This document shows positions 10,863 through 19,011 of a stretch of DNA of 64,000 bases, in pieces. Position 1 is the first letter of the stretch; each line of letters starts with the position of its first letter. The notes below the pieces were generated by a model that made no database searches, was not told the DNA's origin, and saw nothing but the letters and a program-made list of their open reading frames with translations. A program made the position numbers and the translations under genes. Source of the stretch: Limnohabitans sp. Rim28 (GTDB taxonomy: Bacteria; Pseudomonadota; Gammaproteobacteria; Burkholderiales; Burkholderiaceae_C); the NCBI RefSeq assembly GCF_000293865.2, contig NZ_ALKN02000004.1, positions 124,001-188,000 of the forward strand, read 5' to 3'.

Positions 10863-12128
10863 ATGGCTGCAACCTACGCCTCACGGCTTGACGCTCAGGC
10901 CAGTGGTCCGACAGCAGGGGTTTTGTGGCGTTGGATTTTGGCGGTGCTGGCGCTGCATGGGGCTGTGTGGATGGCGATGGTGGGCGCGACGGTTTGGCAA
11001 ATTCAAGGGCCACCCTCCCTGCGGGTGGGACCTGTGCAAACCCGATGGCTGGCGCCCCAGCCACCGCCCCCTGCCAACGTCCCTGCACCCAAAGCCAAAG
11101 TGGAGCGCCAAACGCGCTTGGGCACGGTGCCTCAATCCGCAGCGTCACCGGCTGCGTCACCCACAGCATCGCCATCAGCGCCTTCTTCGTCGTTATCCCC
11201 AGACGTCTCCTTGCCGGTACCCCGTGCCGGTGCACAGACCGAACCCAGAGCTGAGCCCCCCCAACAGTCCCTGGATTTGAGCGAGCGTGCACAAACGGAC
11301 ATGGCCAGGGAACCCGAAGGGACAGGCGCCGAGCGACAAGTGGCACCGGCACAAAGCGCACAAAGCCCGTTGCAAGCGCCAGCCGACCAAGCACCTGTTT
11401 CACCGACACAAGCCGCAGGACTGGCCGAGGCCACCATGGCCTTGCCGCCCTTGGGCTTGGCCGCATTGCCTGCATCGGCGCTCCTGAGCTATCGCCTGAA
11501 TGGTCAAGAGAAGGGCATTCCTTACCAAGCCACTGGTGAGCTGCGTTGGGAGCGCAACGCTGGCGCATACGCCATGTCTTTGTCGGTCAGGGCTTTTTTA
11601 TTGGGTTCAAGGCAATGGCGAAGTCAGGGGCTGATCACGGCGCAAGGTCTATCACCTGTGCGCTTTTCTGACAGCTGGCGCAGCGAGAGGGCCACGCATT
11701 TTGAGGCGGCTCAAAACCGCATTGTGTTCAGCAGCAATGCCCCAGCCGCCACGTTGCAACCTGGCGCGCAAGACCAAATCAGCCTGTACCCCCAAATGGC
11801 GGCGCTCATGGCCCAAGAGGCTGGCCGTTTACAACCGGGCACCCGTTTGCAGGTGCAAACGGCCACTGTGCGTGATGCATTGCCTTGGCTGTTGACCTTG
11901 GAGCAACAAGAGACGCTGCAAATAGACGGACAAAACCTGACAGCAACCAAATGGGTGTGCCAACCGCGCAACCGTTTTGATGCCAAAGTCGAGTTTTGGG
12001 TGGCCGCTCAGCAGGACTGGTTGCCGGTTCGCATCCGCATCACCCAAGTCAGCGGCAGCTTCATTGACTTGCTGTTGACGGGCCGTGTGGCCCTGCCCGA
12101 TTTGTCACGCACCCCTCACCCCGGTTAA
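10863..12128 (+). CDS. DUF3108 domain-containing protein
   Basis: A 421-residue protein with one N-terminal membrane segment (about residues 22-42, WILAVLALHGAVWMAMVGA), a long low-complexity Pro/Ala/Gln-rich linker (about 55-185), and a folded C-terminal region from about 200. The C-terminal region starts ALLSYRLNGQEKGIPYQATGELRWER and matches the DUF3108 pattern common in Burkholderiales. It is probably anchored in the inner membrane with the domain in the periplasm. No enzymatic motif is visible and its function is unknown. It stands 39 bases after the IclR gene on the same strand. Confidence 0.75.
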   Translation: MAATYASRLDAQASGPTAGVLWRWILAVLALHGAVWMAMVGATVWQIQGPPSLRVGPVQTRWLAPQPPPPANVPAPKAKVERQTRLGTVPQSAASPAASPTASPSAPSSSLSPDVSLPVPRAGAQTEPRAEPPQQSLDLSERAQTDMAREPEGTGAERQVAPAQSAQSPLQAPADQAPVSPTQAAGLAEATMALPPLGLAALPASALLSYRLNGQEKGIPYQATGELRWERNAGAYAMSLSVRAFLLGSRQWRSQGLITAQGLSPVRFSDSWRSERATHFEAAQNRIVFSSNAPAATLQPGAQDQISLYPQMAALMAQEAGRLQPGTRLQVQTATVRDALPWLLTLEQQETLQIDGQNLTATKWVCQPRNRFDAKVEFWVAAQQDWLPVRIRITQVSGSFIDLLLTGRVALPDLSRTPHPG

Positions 12129-12210
12129 ACCCCGTGCCGAAAAACCACAGCCTCTTGAAGTTCTTGCATGCGTACCCATGTGAAAAGACAAGATAAGGGA
12201 GAATGAGCGC

Positions 12211-12492
12211 ATGAACTTGTTGTACGAATCTGAAACCTTTGCCGTCATGCACGTTTTGGCCAATGCGCCCAGTGAGACGGTCCCCGCCAGCAGCCTGCCC
12301 GTGCTGGAGCGGCATGGTTTTGAGATCGTGGACAAGCGCTCTGGCAAAGAGGTCTATTTGGATGGTTCTTGGGCAGAGATGTTCCAACAACAGATCCAAG
12401 CCTGGCAGCAGCACACCCCCACACAGGAAGAAGTCGAGGACACCCTCGAGGGCTATACCGGTTTGGCCCAGCAGCCCGTTGTGGTGCACTGA
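12211..12492 (+). CDS. DUF3567 family protein
   Basis: A 93-residue acidic small protein starting MNLLYESETFAVMHV, with a central GFEIVDKRSGKEVYLDG segment and a charged C-terminus. This is the pattern of DUF3567, a family I know mainly from betaproteobacteria and whose role is not established. A good ribosome-binding site (GGGAGA) precedes the ATG. It ends 7 bases before the convergent AbrB-type gene. Confidence 0.75.
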   Translation: MNLLYESETFAVMHVLANAPSETVPASSLPVLERHGFEIVDKRSGKEVYLDGSWAEMFQQQIQAWQQHTPTQEEVEDTLEGYTGLAQQPVVVH

Positions 12493-12499
12493 TCGGTAC

Positions 12500-13576
12500 T
12501 CAGGCCTTGATCATCCGCCGCGCCACCCAGCCAAACAGCGGCCCCACCATCAGCAACACGGCCACCAAGCGGCACACCTGAAAAGCCGTGACCACCGGCA
12601 CCCCCAACTGCAGCACCTTGGCCGTGATGGCCATTTCGGTGATGCCGCCAGGCGCGGTGCCCAAAATCATGGTCGCCGGGTGCAAGCCCGTTCCCCATGC
12701 CAGGGCCATGCCAAACAGCAGCGATACGCCCATCATCAGGGCCGAGCCCCAGGCCACCGAGGCCAGCCAGCGCGGTGCGGTCTTGACGAATTCGCGCCTG
12801 AACCGGATGCCCAGGCTCACGCCGAGGACCAACTGGGCGGCATTGGACAGCGCCGTGGGCACGGCCGACCATTCCCAGCCCGCCAGGGTCAAGGCCATCG
12901 ATGCCACCAGCGGGCCCATGAACCAGGGGTTGGTGCGTCCCATCTTCAGCATCAGCCAGCCGCCCAAGGCGGTGAGCAAGCCCAGCCACAGCAAGCCCGG
13001 CCATTGCGCCAGGCGCGTGCCGGGCAACAAGGAGGCGTCCACCGTCAGGCCCCACTGGCTCTGTGCCCACTGCATGCCAAAAGGCACGGCGATCACCACC
13101 ATCACCAGGCGCATGCTGTGCGCCGCCGCCACCAGGTCGGTGCGCGCCCCATAGCGCTCGGCCAGCATGGTCATTTCGGACGCGCCGCCGATCGAACCTG
13201 AAAAATAGGTGGTGGCCAACAAGGCCCGGGGCGACAGGTGCGACAACTCGGCCCCGTGCCGACGCTGCAACCACAGGCCGAAAAAAGCCCCCAGCGCCAG
13301 CGCCCACACCACGGCCAGGACAATGGCCCACCACTGGGCCAGCACCAGCGCGCTGACCTGGGGCGTGAAATACAGGCCCAGGGCCGTCCCGATGACCCAT
13401 TGGCCCATGTTGCGCAAGAGGTTGGCGCTGTGGGTGGGCGCGCCCGCCATGGAGGCCAGCGCCGTGATCAGCAAGGGCCCCAGCATCCAGGGAATGGGGG
13501 TGCCCAGCCAGACACACAGCTCGGCCGCCAGCCAGGCGACCAACAGGGTGCCCAAGGTGCGCGGCAGACGTTTCAA
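12500..13576 (-). CDS. AbrB family membrane protein (ammonia monooxygenase-type, duplicated)
   Basis: A 358-residue polytopic membrane protein with about ten predicted spans. Two repeated halves each carry a W-[MF]-[LM]-GPL motif (TPIPWMLGPLLITAL near residue 30 and TNPWFMGPLVASMAL near residue 220), the mark of the AbrB/AmoA-like duplication family. Despite the name, these are not DNA-binding AbrB proteins. Transport or regulation has been suggested but not settled. The start codon appears to be TTG at 13576; no in-frame ATG lies near the expected N-terminus. It is 31 bases downstream of the aminotransferase gene and may be cotranscribed with it. Confidence 0.8.
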   Translation of the reverse strand: MKRLPRTLGTLLVAWLAAELCVWLGTPIPWMLGPLLITALASMAGAPTHSANLLRNMGQWVIGTALGLYFTPQVSALVLAQWWAIVLAVVWALALGAFFGLWLQRRHGAELSHLSPRALLATTYFSGSIGGASEMTMLAERYGARTDLVAAAHSMRLVMVVIAVPFGMQWAQSQWGLTVDASLLPGTRLAQWPGLLWLGLLTALGGWLMLKMGRTNPWFMGPLVASMALTLAGWEWSAVPTALSNAAQLVLGVSLGIRFRREFVKTAPRWLASVAWGSALMMGVSLLFGMALAWGTGLHPATMILGTAPGGITEMAITAKVLQLGVPVVTAFQVCRLVAVLLMVGPLFGWVARRMIKA

Positions 13577-13607
13577 GCGTGCACCCCGGCACCCAAGGCC
13601 CAGAGCA

Positions 13608-14942
13608 TCAGGCGTGTCGTCGGATGCTGTCGGCCACCGTCTGTACGATCTGCTCGATGTGCGCGTCTTCCACGATGTAGGGCGGGCAAATCACGATGTT
13701 CTCACCGGCAGGGCGCACCCACACGCCGTGGTGGAAGCAGTCCATGAAGACGTCATAAGCGCGTTTGCCGGGAGAGCCGGGGATGCTGGCCAGCTCCACC
13801 GCACCGGCCAAGCCCAGGGTGCGGATGCCGACCACGTTGGGCAAGCCCTTCATGGTGCTGTGCAGGGCGTCGCCCAACACACGGCCTTTTTCCCCTGCAC
13901 GGGCAAACAGGTTTTCTTCTTTCATCAAATCGAGCGTGGCAATGGCGGCTGCGCAAGCCACCGGGTGGCCGGAATAGGTGTAGCCGTGGAAAAACTCGAT
14001 GGCGTGCTGCGGCGAATTGGCGTTCATCATCGCGTCGTAGATGAAATCGCGGCAAATCACGCCGCCCAGTGGAATCACGCCGTTGGTCACGGCCTTGGCA
14101 AAGTTGAGCATGTCGGGCACGACACCGTAAAAATCTGCGCCAAAGTTCACGCCCAGACGGCCAAAGCCGGTGATCACCTCGTCAAAGATCAGCAAGATGC
14201 CGTGTTTGTCGCAAATCTCGCGCAGGCGTTGCACATAACCCTTGGGCGGGATGTACCAGCCCGCGCTGCCCGCGATCGGCTCCACGATCACGGCGGCGAC
14301 GTTGCTGGGGTCGTGCAAGACCAAGATGCGGTTTTCCAGCTCGAGCAAGGGGTCTTCGGCCCAGACCGGTTCCTCGTGGTGGATGTAGGCGTGGTTCGCC
14401 GGGTCGTGGATGAAGCGCATGTGGTCCACACGCGGCAGCAGCTGCGCGCCATACACCTTGCGGTTGGCGGGCAGGCCGCCCACACTCATGCCGCCGAAGT
14501 TGACGCCGTGGTAGCCCTTCTCGCGGCCGATGAAGACGTTGCGGTGACCCTCGCCCCGGGCGCGGTGGTAGGCCAGTGCCACTTTCAGCGCGGTGTCGGC
14601 GGCCTCCGAGCCGGAGTTGCAAAACAGCACCTTGTTCAAATCACCAGGCGCCATGGCGGCGATCATTTGCGCCGCCTTGAAAGCCTTGTCGTTGCTGGCC
14701 TGAAAGGCTGTGGCGTAGTCCAGCGTGTCCAGTTGCTTTTTGATGGCTTCGTTGATCGGGCGGCGGTTGTGGCCTGCGCCGACACACCAGAGGCTGGAGA
14801 TGCCGTCGATGACCTTTTTGCCATCGTGGGTGGTGAAATGCATGCCTTCGGCCCCCACGAACACGCGGGGGTCCTGGCGGAAAGTGCGGTTGGGCGTGAA
14901 GGGCAACCATTGGTTGTCCATGTTCAGTTCGGCAATGGTCAC
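13608..14942 (-). CDS. Class III aminotransferase (omega-amino acid:pyruvate transaminase type)
   Basis: A 444-residue PLP-dependent fold-type I transaminase. It has NSGSEAADTALKVALAYH (phosphate-binding), the LIFDEVITGFGRLG motif carrying the ring-stacking Asp, and NFAKAVTNGVIPLGG with the Schiff-base Lys. The opening DNQWLPFTPNRTF is typical of beta-alanine or omega-amino acid:pyruvate aminotransferases, so an amine or beta-amino acid donor with pyruvate as acceptor is likely. GTG at 14942 is chosen because a GGAG box sits 7 bases upstream. The frame stays open far upstream, but that sequence is antisense to purU. Confidence 0.88.
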   Translation of the reverse strand: MTIAELNMDNQWLPFTPNRTFRQDPRVFVGAEGMHFTTHDGKKVIDGISSLWCVGAGHNRRPINEAIKKQLDTLDYATAFQASNDKAFKAAQMIAAMAPGDLNKVLFCNSGSEAADTALKVALAYHRARGEGHRNVFIGREKGYHGVNFGGMSVGGLPANRKVYGAQLLPRVDHMRFIHDPANHAYIHHEEPVWAEDPLLELENRILVLHDPSNVAAVIVEPIAGSAGWYIPPKGYVQRLREICDKHGILLIFDEVITGFGRLGVNFGADFYGVVPDMLNFAKAVTNGVIPLGGVICRDFIYDAMMNANSPQHAIEFFHGYTYSGHPVACAAAIATLDLMKEENLFARAGEKGRVLGDALHSTMKGLPNVVGIRTLGLAGAVELASIPGSPGKRAYDVFMDCFHHGVWVRPAGENIVICPPYIVEDAHIEQIVQTVADSIRRHA

Positions 14943-15149
14943 GGCAAATCTCCAGGTTGTCGGTGTCAGACAAGCAGGCAGTTTAAGCCCGAACACGCCG
15001 GTTGGCGCGTCTTGTCCAAGTGGCGCTTGTCCGGTTCTGGACAGCACGACTGTGCTGCGGGCCCCGCATGCGCTTTCTCTACAATAGCCACTCCCATTGG
15101 CCCACGGCCTTGATGGCCGCCCCAGCGTGCCATTTCCAGCATCACCAGC

Positions 15150-15998
15150 ATGACCACCACCTACATCCTCACCCTCTCTTGTCCAGACCGCACCGGCATC
15201 GTGCATGCCGTGTCGGGTTTTTTGCTGGAGCGGGGCGGCAACATCGAAGAAGCGGCCCAATACAACGACCACGCGACCGGGCTGTTTTTCATGCGGGTGC
15301 AATTTGCCTGCGCCCAGCCCGATGCGGCAGCGCTCGAGGCGCAGTGGGCCCAATTTGCCACCACCTTCGACATGCAATGGGACCTGCACGCCACCGACCA
15401 GCCGATGCGCACGGTGATCATGGTCAGCAAGGAAGGCCATTGCCTGAACGATCTGCTGTTTCGCTGGAAGAGCGGGCTGCTGCCGCTGGACATCCGCGCC
15501 ATCGTGAGCAACCACCGCGAGTTCTACCAACTGGCAGCCAGCTACAACGTGCCCTTTCACCACATTCCGGTGAGCAAAGACAACAAGGCACAAGCCGAGG
15601 CCAAGCAGTACGAGATCATCCAGGCCGAAGGGGCCGAGCTGGTGGTGCTGGCGCGCTACATGCAAATCCTGAGCGATGACCTGTGCCGCAAACTCTCGGG
15701 CCGGGCCATCAACATCCACCACAGCTTCCTGCCCAGTTTCAAAGGCGCCAAGCCTTACTACCAAGCGCATGACCGGGGCGTGAAACTGATCGGCGCTACC
15801 GCCCACTATGTGACGGCCGACTTGGACGAAGGCCCGATCATCGAGCAGGACGTGGCCCGCGTGGACCACAGCAAAACCGTGGAAGACCTCACCGCCCAGG
15901 GCCGCGACACCGAAAGCCAGGTGCTGGCCCGCGCCGTCAAATGGCACAGCGAGCACCGCGTCCTGATCAACGGCCACAAGACGGTGATCTTTAAATAA
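15150..15998 (+). CDS. purU: Formyltetrahydrofolate deformylase
   Basis: A 282-residue enzyme that releases formate from 10-formyl-THF, balancing the one-carbon pool and feeding PurT. An N-terminal ACT domain (residues 1-80, TYILTLSCPDRTGIVHAVSGF) precedes the formyltransferase-like domain, where INIHHSFLPSFKGAKPY holds the catalytic Asn-His pair and DLDEGPIIEQ the Asp region. Length is normal. The stop codon overlaps the ATG of the following LysR gene by one base. Confidence 0.95.
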   Translation: MTTTYILTLSCPDRTGIVHAVSGFLLERGGNIEEAAQYNDHATGLFFMRVQFACAQPDAAALEAQWAQFATTFDMQWDLHATDQPMRTVIMVSKEGHCLNDLLFRWKSGLLPLDIRAIVSNHREFYQLAASYNVPFHHIPVSKDNKAQAEAKQYEIIQAEGAELVVLARYMQILSDDLCRKLSGRAINIHHSFLPSFKGAKPYYQAHDRGVKLIGATAHYVTADLDEGPIIEQDVARVDHSKTVEDLTAQGRDTESQVLARAVKWHSEHRVLINGHKTVIFK

Positions 15999-16873
15999 TG
16001 TCCGCCACCTCACGCATCCCGCCCATCCAGTGCCTGCTGACTTTTGAGGCGTTGGCGCGTTTGCGCAGCGTGACCCAGGCCGCAGAAGAGCTGTGCGTGA
16101 CACCCAGCGCCGTGAGCCACCGCGTCAAGCAGCTCGAGCAGATCATCGGCACCAAGCTGTTTGGCCGGGCCGATTTTTCGCTCACCACCGAGGGCATCGA
16201 GTACCTGGCCCATGTGCGCGAGGGTCTGGTGTCGCTGCAGCGCTTTCCCAGCGCCAGCAACACGCCAGGCCGACGCAAACTGCGCCTGGCGGTGACGCCC
16301 ACCTTTGCCCGCTCCATCCTGATGCCCAGGCTCAAGCATTTTCTGGACGCTTATCCGGAGATCGACATCACCCTGCAGGTCAGCATTCCCTTGCTGGACG
16401 TGGTGGCCGAAGATGCCGATTTGACGGTGCGTTTTGGCACCGGCCGCTACTCGGATGTGGAACATGTGTGCCTGGCCAAAGACGATGTGACCCCCTTGGC
16501 CTCGCCGGCCTGGCTGCGCGAGAACGGACCCTTTGCCAGTGTCGAAGAACTGCAGGGCGTGGCCCTGTTGCGCAGCCCCCTGGAGCCCTGGCGCACCTGG
16601 TTTGCGGCGCACGACCTGGACTGGCCCGAACCGAGCGATGGCTCGTCGTTCAATGACATTGGCCTGATGTGCGACGCCGCAGCCCAAGGCCTGGGCGTGG
16701 GCCTGATCCGCACGAAACTGGGCGCGCCTTGGCTTGAGAGCGGCCAACTGGTGCGCTTGTTTGAGCGCAGCGTGCCCAGCCCGCACGCCCACTATCTGTG
16801 CTGGCGCACCGGCACCATGGAGCGCTGGGAATGCGCGGCTTTTGCCGACTGGCTGAAAAAAGCATTGGCCTGA
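15998..16873 (+). CDS. LysR family transcriptional regulator (GcvA-like)
   Basis: A 291-residue LTTR: an N-terminal winged helix (residues 5-65, ALARLRSVTQAAEELCVTPSAVSHRVKQLE) and a C-terminal periplasmic-binding-like effector domain. The opening IPPIQCLLTFEALARLRS resembles GcvA-type regulators that control glycine cleavage or amino-acid genes. It overlaps purU by one base (TAATG), so it may be cotranscribed with it. That suggests a one-carbon or amino-acid role, although the target cannot be read from sequence. Confidence 0.88.
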   Translation: MSATSRIPPIQCLLTFEALARLRSVTQAAEELCVTPSAVSHRVKQLEQIIGTKLFGRADFSLTTEGIEYLAHVREGLVSLQRFPSASNTPGRRKLRLAVTPTFARSILMPRLKHFLDAYPEIDITLQVSIPLLDVVAEDADLTVRFGTGRYSDVEHVCLAKDDVTPLASPAWLRENGPFASVEELQGVALLRSPLEPWRTWFAAHDLDWPEPSDGSSFNDIGLMCDAAAQGLGVGLIRTKLGAPWLESGQLVRLFERSVPSPHAHYLCWRTGTMERWECAAFADWLKKALA

Positions 16874-16958
16874 TTTCACAAGAGCGTCAAAGTTTCTTCA
16901 GCCCACCCGTCTCTGGATGGGCGTACATTGAGGGCTTCATTTAAAGGTTTTGCATGCC

Positions 16959-18467
16959 ATGAGCGCCAACACCCCTGCCGAAACACAGCAACTGACCGCC
17001 ACCGAACGTGCCGAGCGCCAACGCGCCGTGGTGCAGGCGCTGGGTCGCGTGCTGCCCGCTGACGCGATTTTGTACACCCCCGAAGACACCACGCCCTATG
17101 AGTGCGATGGCCTGACCGCCTACCGCGAGCGGCCTTTGGTGGTGGCTTTGCCCGAGACAGAAGCACAGGTGCAAGCCGTGCTCAAGGTCTGCCACGCTTT
17201 GGCGGTGCCCGTGGTGGCACGCGGCGCGGGCACGGGCCTGTCGGGTGGCGCCATGCCGCACCGCCTGGGTGTGACGCTGTCGATGGCGCGCTTCAACCAG
17301 ATCAAGACCGTCGACCCGGTCAGCCGCACGGCCGTGGTGCAGTGCGGGGTGCGCAACCTGGCCATCAGCGAGGCGGCTGCACCCCATGGTCTGTATTACG
17401 CACCCGACCCCTCCAGCCAGATCGCCTGCACCATTGGCGGCAATGTGGCCGAAAACTCGGGCGGCGTGCACTGCCTCAAATACGGCCTGACGGTGCACAA
17501 CGTGCTCAAAGTGCGTGGTTTCACCATCGAAGGTGACCCCATTGAGTTTGGCAGCGACGCGCTCGACACCTCGGGTTATGACCTGCTGGCCGTGTTGGTG
17601 GGCAGCGAGGGCATGCTGGCCGTGACCACCGAAGTCACCGTCAAGCTGGTGCCCAAGCCGCAGCTGGCGCGCTGCATCATGGCCAGTTTCGACGATGTGC
17701 GCAAAGCCGGTGATGCGGTGGCTGCGGTGATTGCGGCGGGCATCATCCCGGCGGGCCTGGAGATGATGGACGGCCCCATGACGATCGCGGTCGAAGACTT
17801 CGTGCACGCGGGCTATGACCTGAGCGCGGCGGCCATCCTGCTGTGCGAGAGCGACGGCACGCCCGAAGAAGTCGAGGAAGAAATCGGCCGCATGAGCGCT
17901 GTGCTGCGCGATTGCGGGGCCACGGCCATTTCGGTCAGCCGCGACGAGGCCCAACGCCTGAAATTCTGGAGTGGCCGCAAGAACGCCTTTCCGGCTTCGG
18001 GTCGCATCAGCCCCGATTACATGTGCATGGACTCGACCATCCCGCGCAAGCGTCTGGCCGACATCCTTCAGGCGATTCAAGAGATGGAAGAGAAATACGC
18101 CCTCAAATGCCTGAACGTGTTCCACGCGGGCGACGGCAACCTGCACCCGCTGATTTTGTTCGATGCCAACGATGCCGACCAATTGCGCCGCTGTGAGCTG
18201 TTTGGTGCCGAGATTCTGGAAACCAGCGTGGCCATGGGCGGCACCGTCACGGGTGAACACGGTGTGGGCATCGAGAAAGTGAACAGCATGTGCGTGCAGT
18301 TCAGTCCGGAAGAAAACGAGCAGATGTTTGCCGTCAAGCGCGCTTTTGACCCGCAAAGCTTGTTGAACCCTGGCAAGGTGATTCCCACTTTGAACCGCTG
18401 CGCCGAATATGGCCGCATGCTGGTGCGGGCGGGGGCGATCAAGCACCCGGAACTTGAGCGCTTCTGA
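16959..18467 (+). CDS. glcD: Glycolate oxidase subunit GlcD (FAD-linked oxidase)
   Basis: A 502-residue FAD-linked oxidase matching E. coli GlcD in length and motifs. It has TPYECDGLTAYRERPLVV at the N-terminus, the FAD-binding RGAGTGLSGGA and PDPSSQIACTIGGNVAENS segments, and the C-terminal NVFHAGDGNLHPLILF and GEHGVGIEK motifs, down to the ELERF end. The reaction is oxidation of glycolate (or D-lactate) to the 2-oxo acid. glcE and glcF, which normally complete the enzyme, are not adjacent here. ATG at 16959 is used; a TTG three codons upstream is less likely. Confidence 0.9.
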   Translation: MSANTPAETQQLTATERAERQRAVVQALGRVLPADAILYTPEDTTPYECDGLTAYRERPLVVALPETEAQVQAVLKVCHALAVPVVARGAGTGLSGGAMPHRLGVTLSMARFNQIKTVDPVSRTAVVQCGVRNLAISEAAAPHGLYYAPDPSSQIACTIGGNVAENSGGVHCLKYGLTVHNVLKVRGFTIEGDPIEFGSDALDTSGYDLLAVLVGSEGMLAVTTEVTVKLVPKPQLARCIMASFDDVRKAGDAVAAVIAAGIIPAGLEMMDGPMTIAVEDFVHAGYDLSAAAILLCESDGTPEEVEEEIGRMSAVLRDCGATAISVSRDEAQRLKFWSGRKNAFPASGRISPDYMCMDSTIPRKRLADILQAIQEMEEKYALKCLNVFHAGDGNLHPLILFDANDADQLRRCELFGAEILETSVAMGGTVTGEHGVGIEKVNSMCVQFSPEENEQMFAVKRAFDPQSLLNPGKVIPTLNRCAEYGRMLVRAGAIKHPELERF

Positions 18468-18484
18468 TGGCCAAGCCCATCCAC

Positions 18485-18511
18485 AAGCCTGAGTGACCCT
18501 CAGGCTTTTTT
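18485..18511 (+). terminator. Rho-independent terminator of glcD
   Basis: A stem AGCCTGAG/CTCAGGCT (18486-18493 with 18499-18506) with a 5-base loop runs into six T residues. It lies just past the glcD stop and immediately before the MarR operator palindrome, so glcD and the marR operon are insulated from each other. Confidence 0.88.
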
Positions 18512-18514
18512 CGA

Positions 18515-18544
18515 CCCATTTGGTTGCGCGCGCAACCAAATGGG
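18515..18544. promoter_or_regulatory. Perfect 30-bp palindrome, probable MarR operator
   Basis: The left half CCCATTTGGTTGCGC (18515-18529) is followed directly by its exact reverse complement (18530-18544), with no mismatch and no spacer. The centre, GTTGC-GCGC-GCAAC, looks like the GTTGC/GCAAC half-sites seen in many MarR-family operators. It ends 14 bases before the start codon of the MarR gene and overlaps the region where its promoter must be. Confidence 0.8.
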
Positions 18545-18552
18545 CTTAATAT
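18524..18552 (+). promoter_or_regulatory. Possible marR operon promoter (weak)
   Basis: A TAATAT hexamer at 18547-18552 lies 17 bases after TTGCGC at 18524-18529. The first box sits inside the 30-bp palindrome, so a bound repressor would block polymerase. Transcription would start near 18559, the A of the ATG, implying a leaderless or very short-leader transcript. The -35 match is poor. Confidence 0.35.
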
Positions 18553-18558
18553 CGGTGC

Positions 18559-18993
18559 ATGCCTACCCCCCTTGACCGGACCCTCACTTACCGACTTCAC
18601 CAGTTGCATAAGTTGACCGATGCGGACAGCCAATCGGCTTATCCCGCCCAAACAGGTCTGTCCATGAGCGACGGGCGCTGTTTGTCTACGGTTGGTGCTT
18701 TTGAGCCCTTGTCGGTCAAAGAACTGGCCGAAAAAGCCAACCTGAACAAAGGCCAGGCCAGCCGGGCCGCTCAGGCCTTGGTGGAGCAGGGTTTGGTGTG
18801 CAAAGCCGATCACCCAGCCGATGGCCGTGGCGTGGTGCTGACCTTGACGGCCAGCGGACGCCAAGTCTTCAAAACCGCCATGCGCATGATTGACCAGCGC
18901 AACGCAGAGATCTTTGGCTGCCTGACCGAACAGGAACAGGCCAGCTTGAGCGCCATGCTCGATCGACTGGTTGCGCACGCCCGTCCCCGCTGA
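18559..18993 (+). CDS. MarR family transcriptional regulator
   Basis: A 144-residue winged-helix regulator of normal MarR length. The DNA-binding region (about residues 50-100) contains LSVKELAEKANLNKGQASRAAQALVEQG and the wing PADGRGVVLTLTASG. MarR proteins bind as dimers to palindromes and release DNA on binding aromatic or phenolic ligands. The perfect palindrome just upstream argues for autorepression and control of the downstream flavin monooxygenase, which starts 18 bases after the stop codon. Confidence 0.9.
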   Translation: MPTPLDRTLTYRLHQLHKLTDADSQSAYPAQTGLSMSDGRCLSTVGAFEPLSVKELAEKANLNKGQASRAAQALVEQGLVCKADHPADGRGVVLTLTASGRQVFKTAMRMIDQRNAEIFGCLTEQEQASLSAMLDRLVAHARPR

Positions 18994-19011
18994 AACTCAT
19001 TTCCAAACGCC

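Noticed and set aside
14943..16103. Extension of the aminotransferase frame to 831 codons
   Set aside because: The extra part is antisense to purU and has no family similarity; a GTG with a good ribosome-binding site at 14942 gives the normal length.
16900..16922. Inverted repeat GCCCA...TGGGC between the LysR gene and glcD as a terminator
   Set aside because: Short 5-base arms with a long loop and no T-tract.
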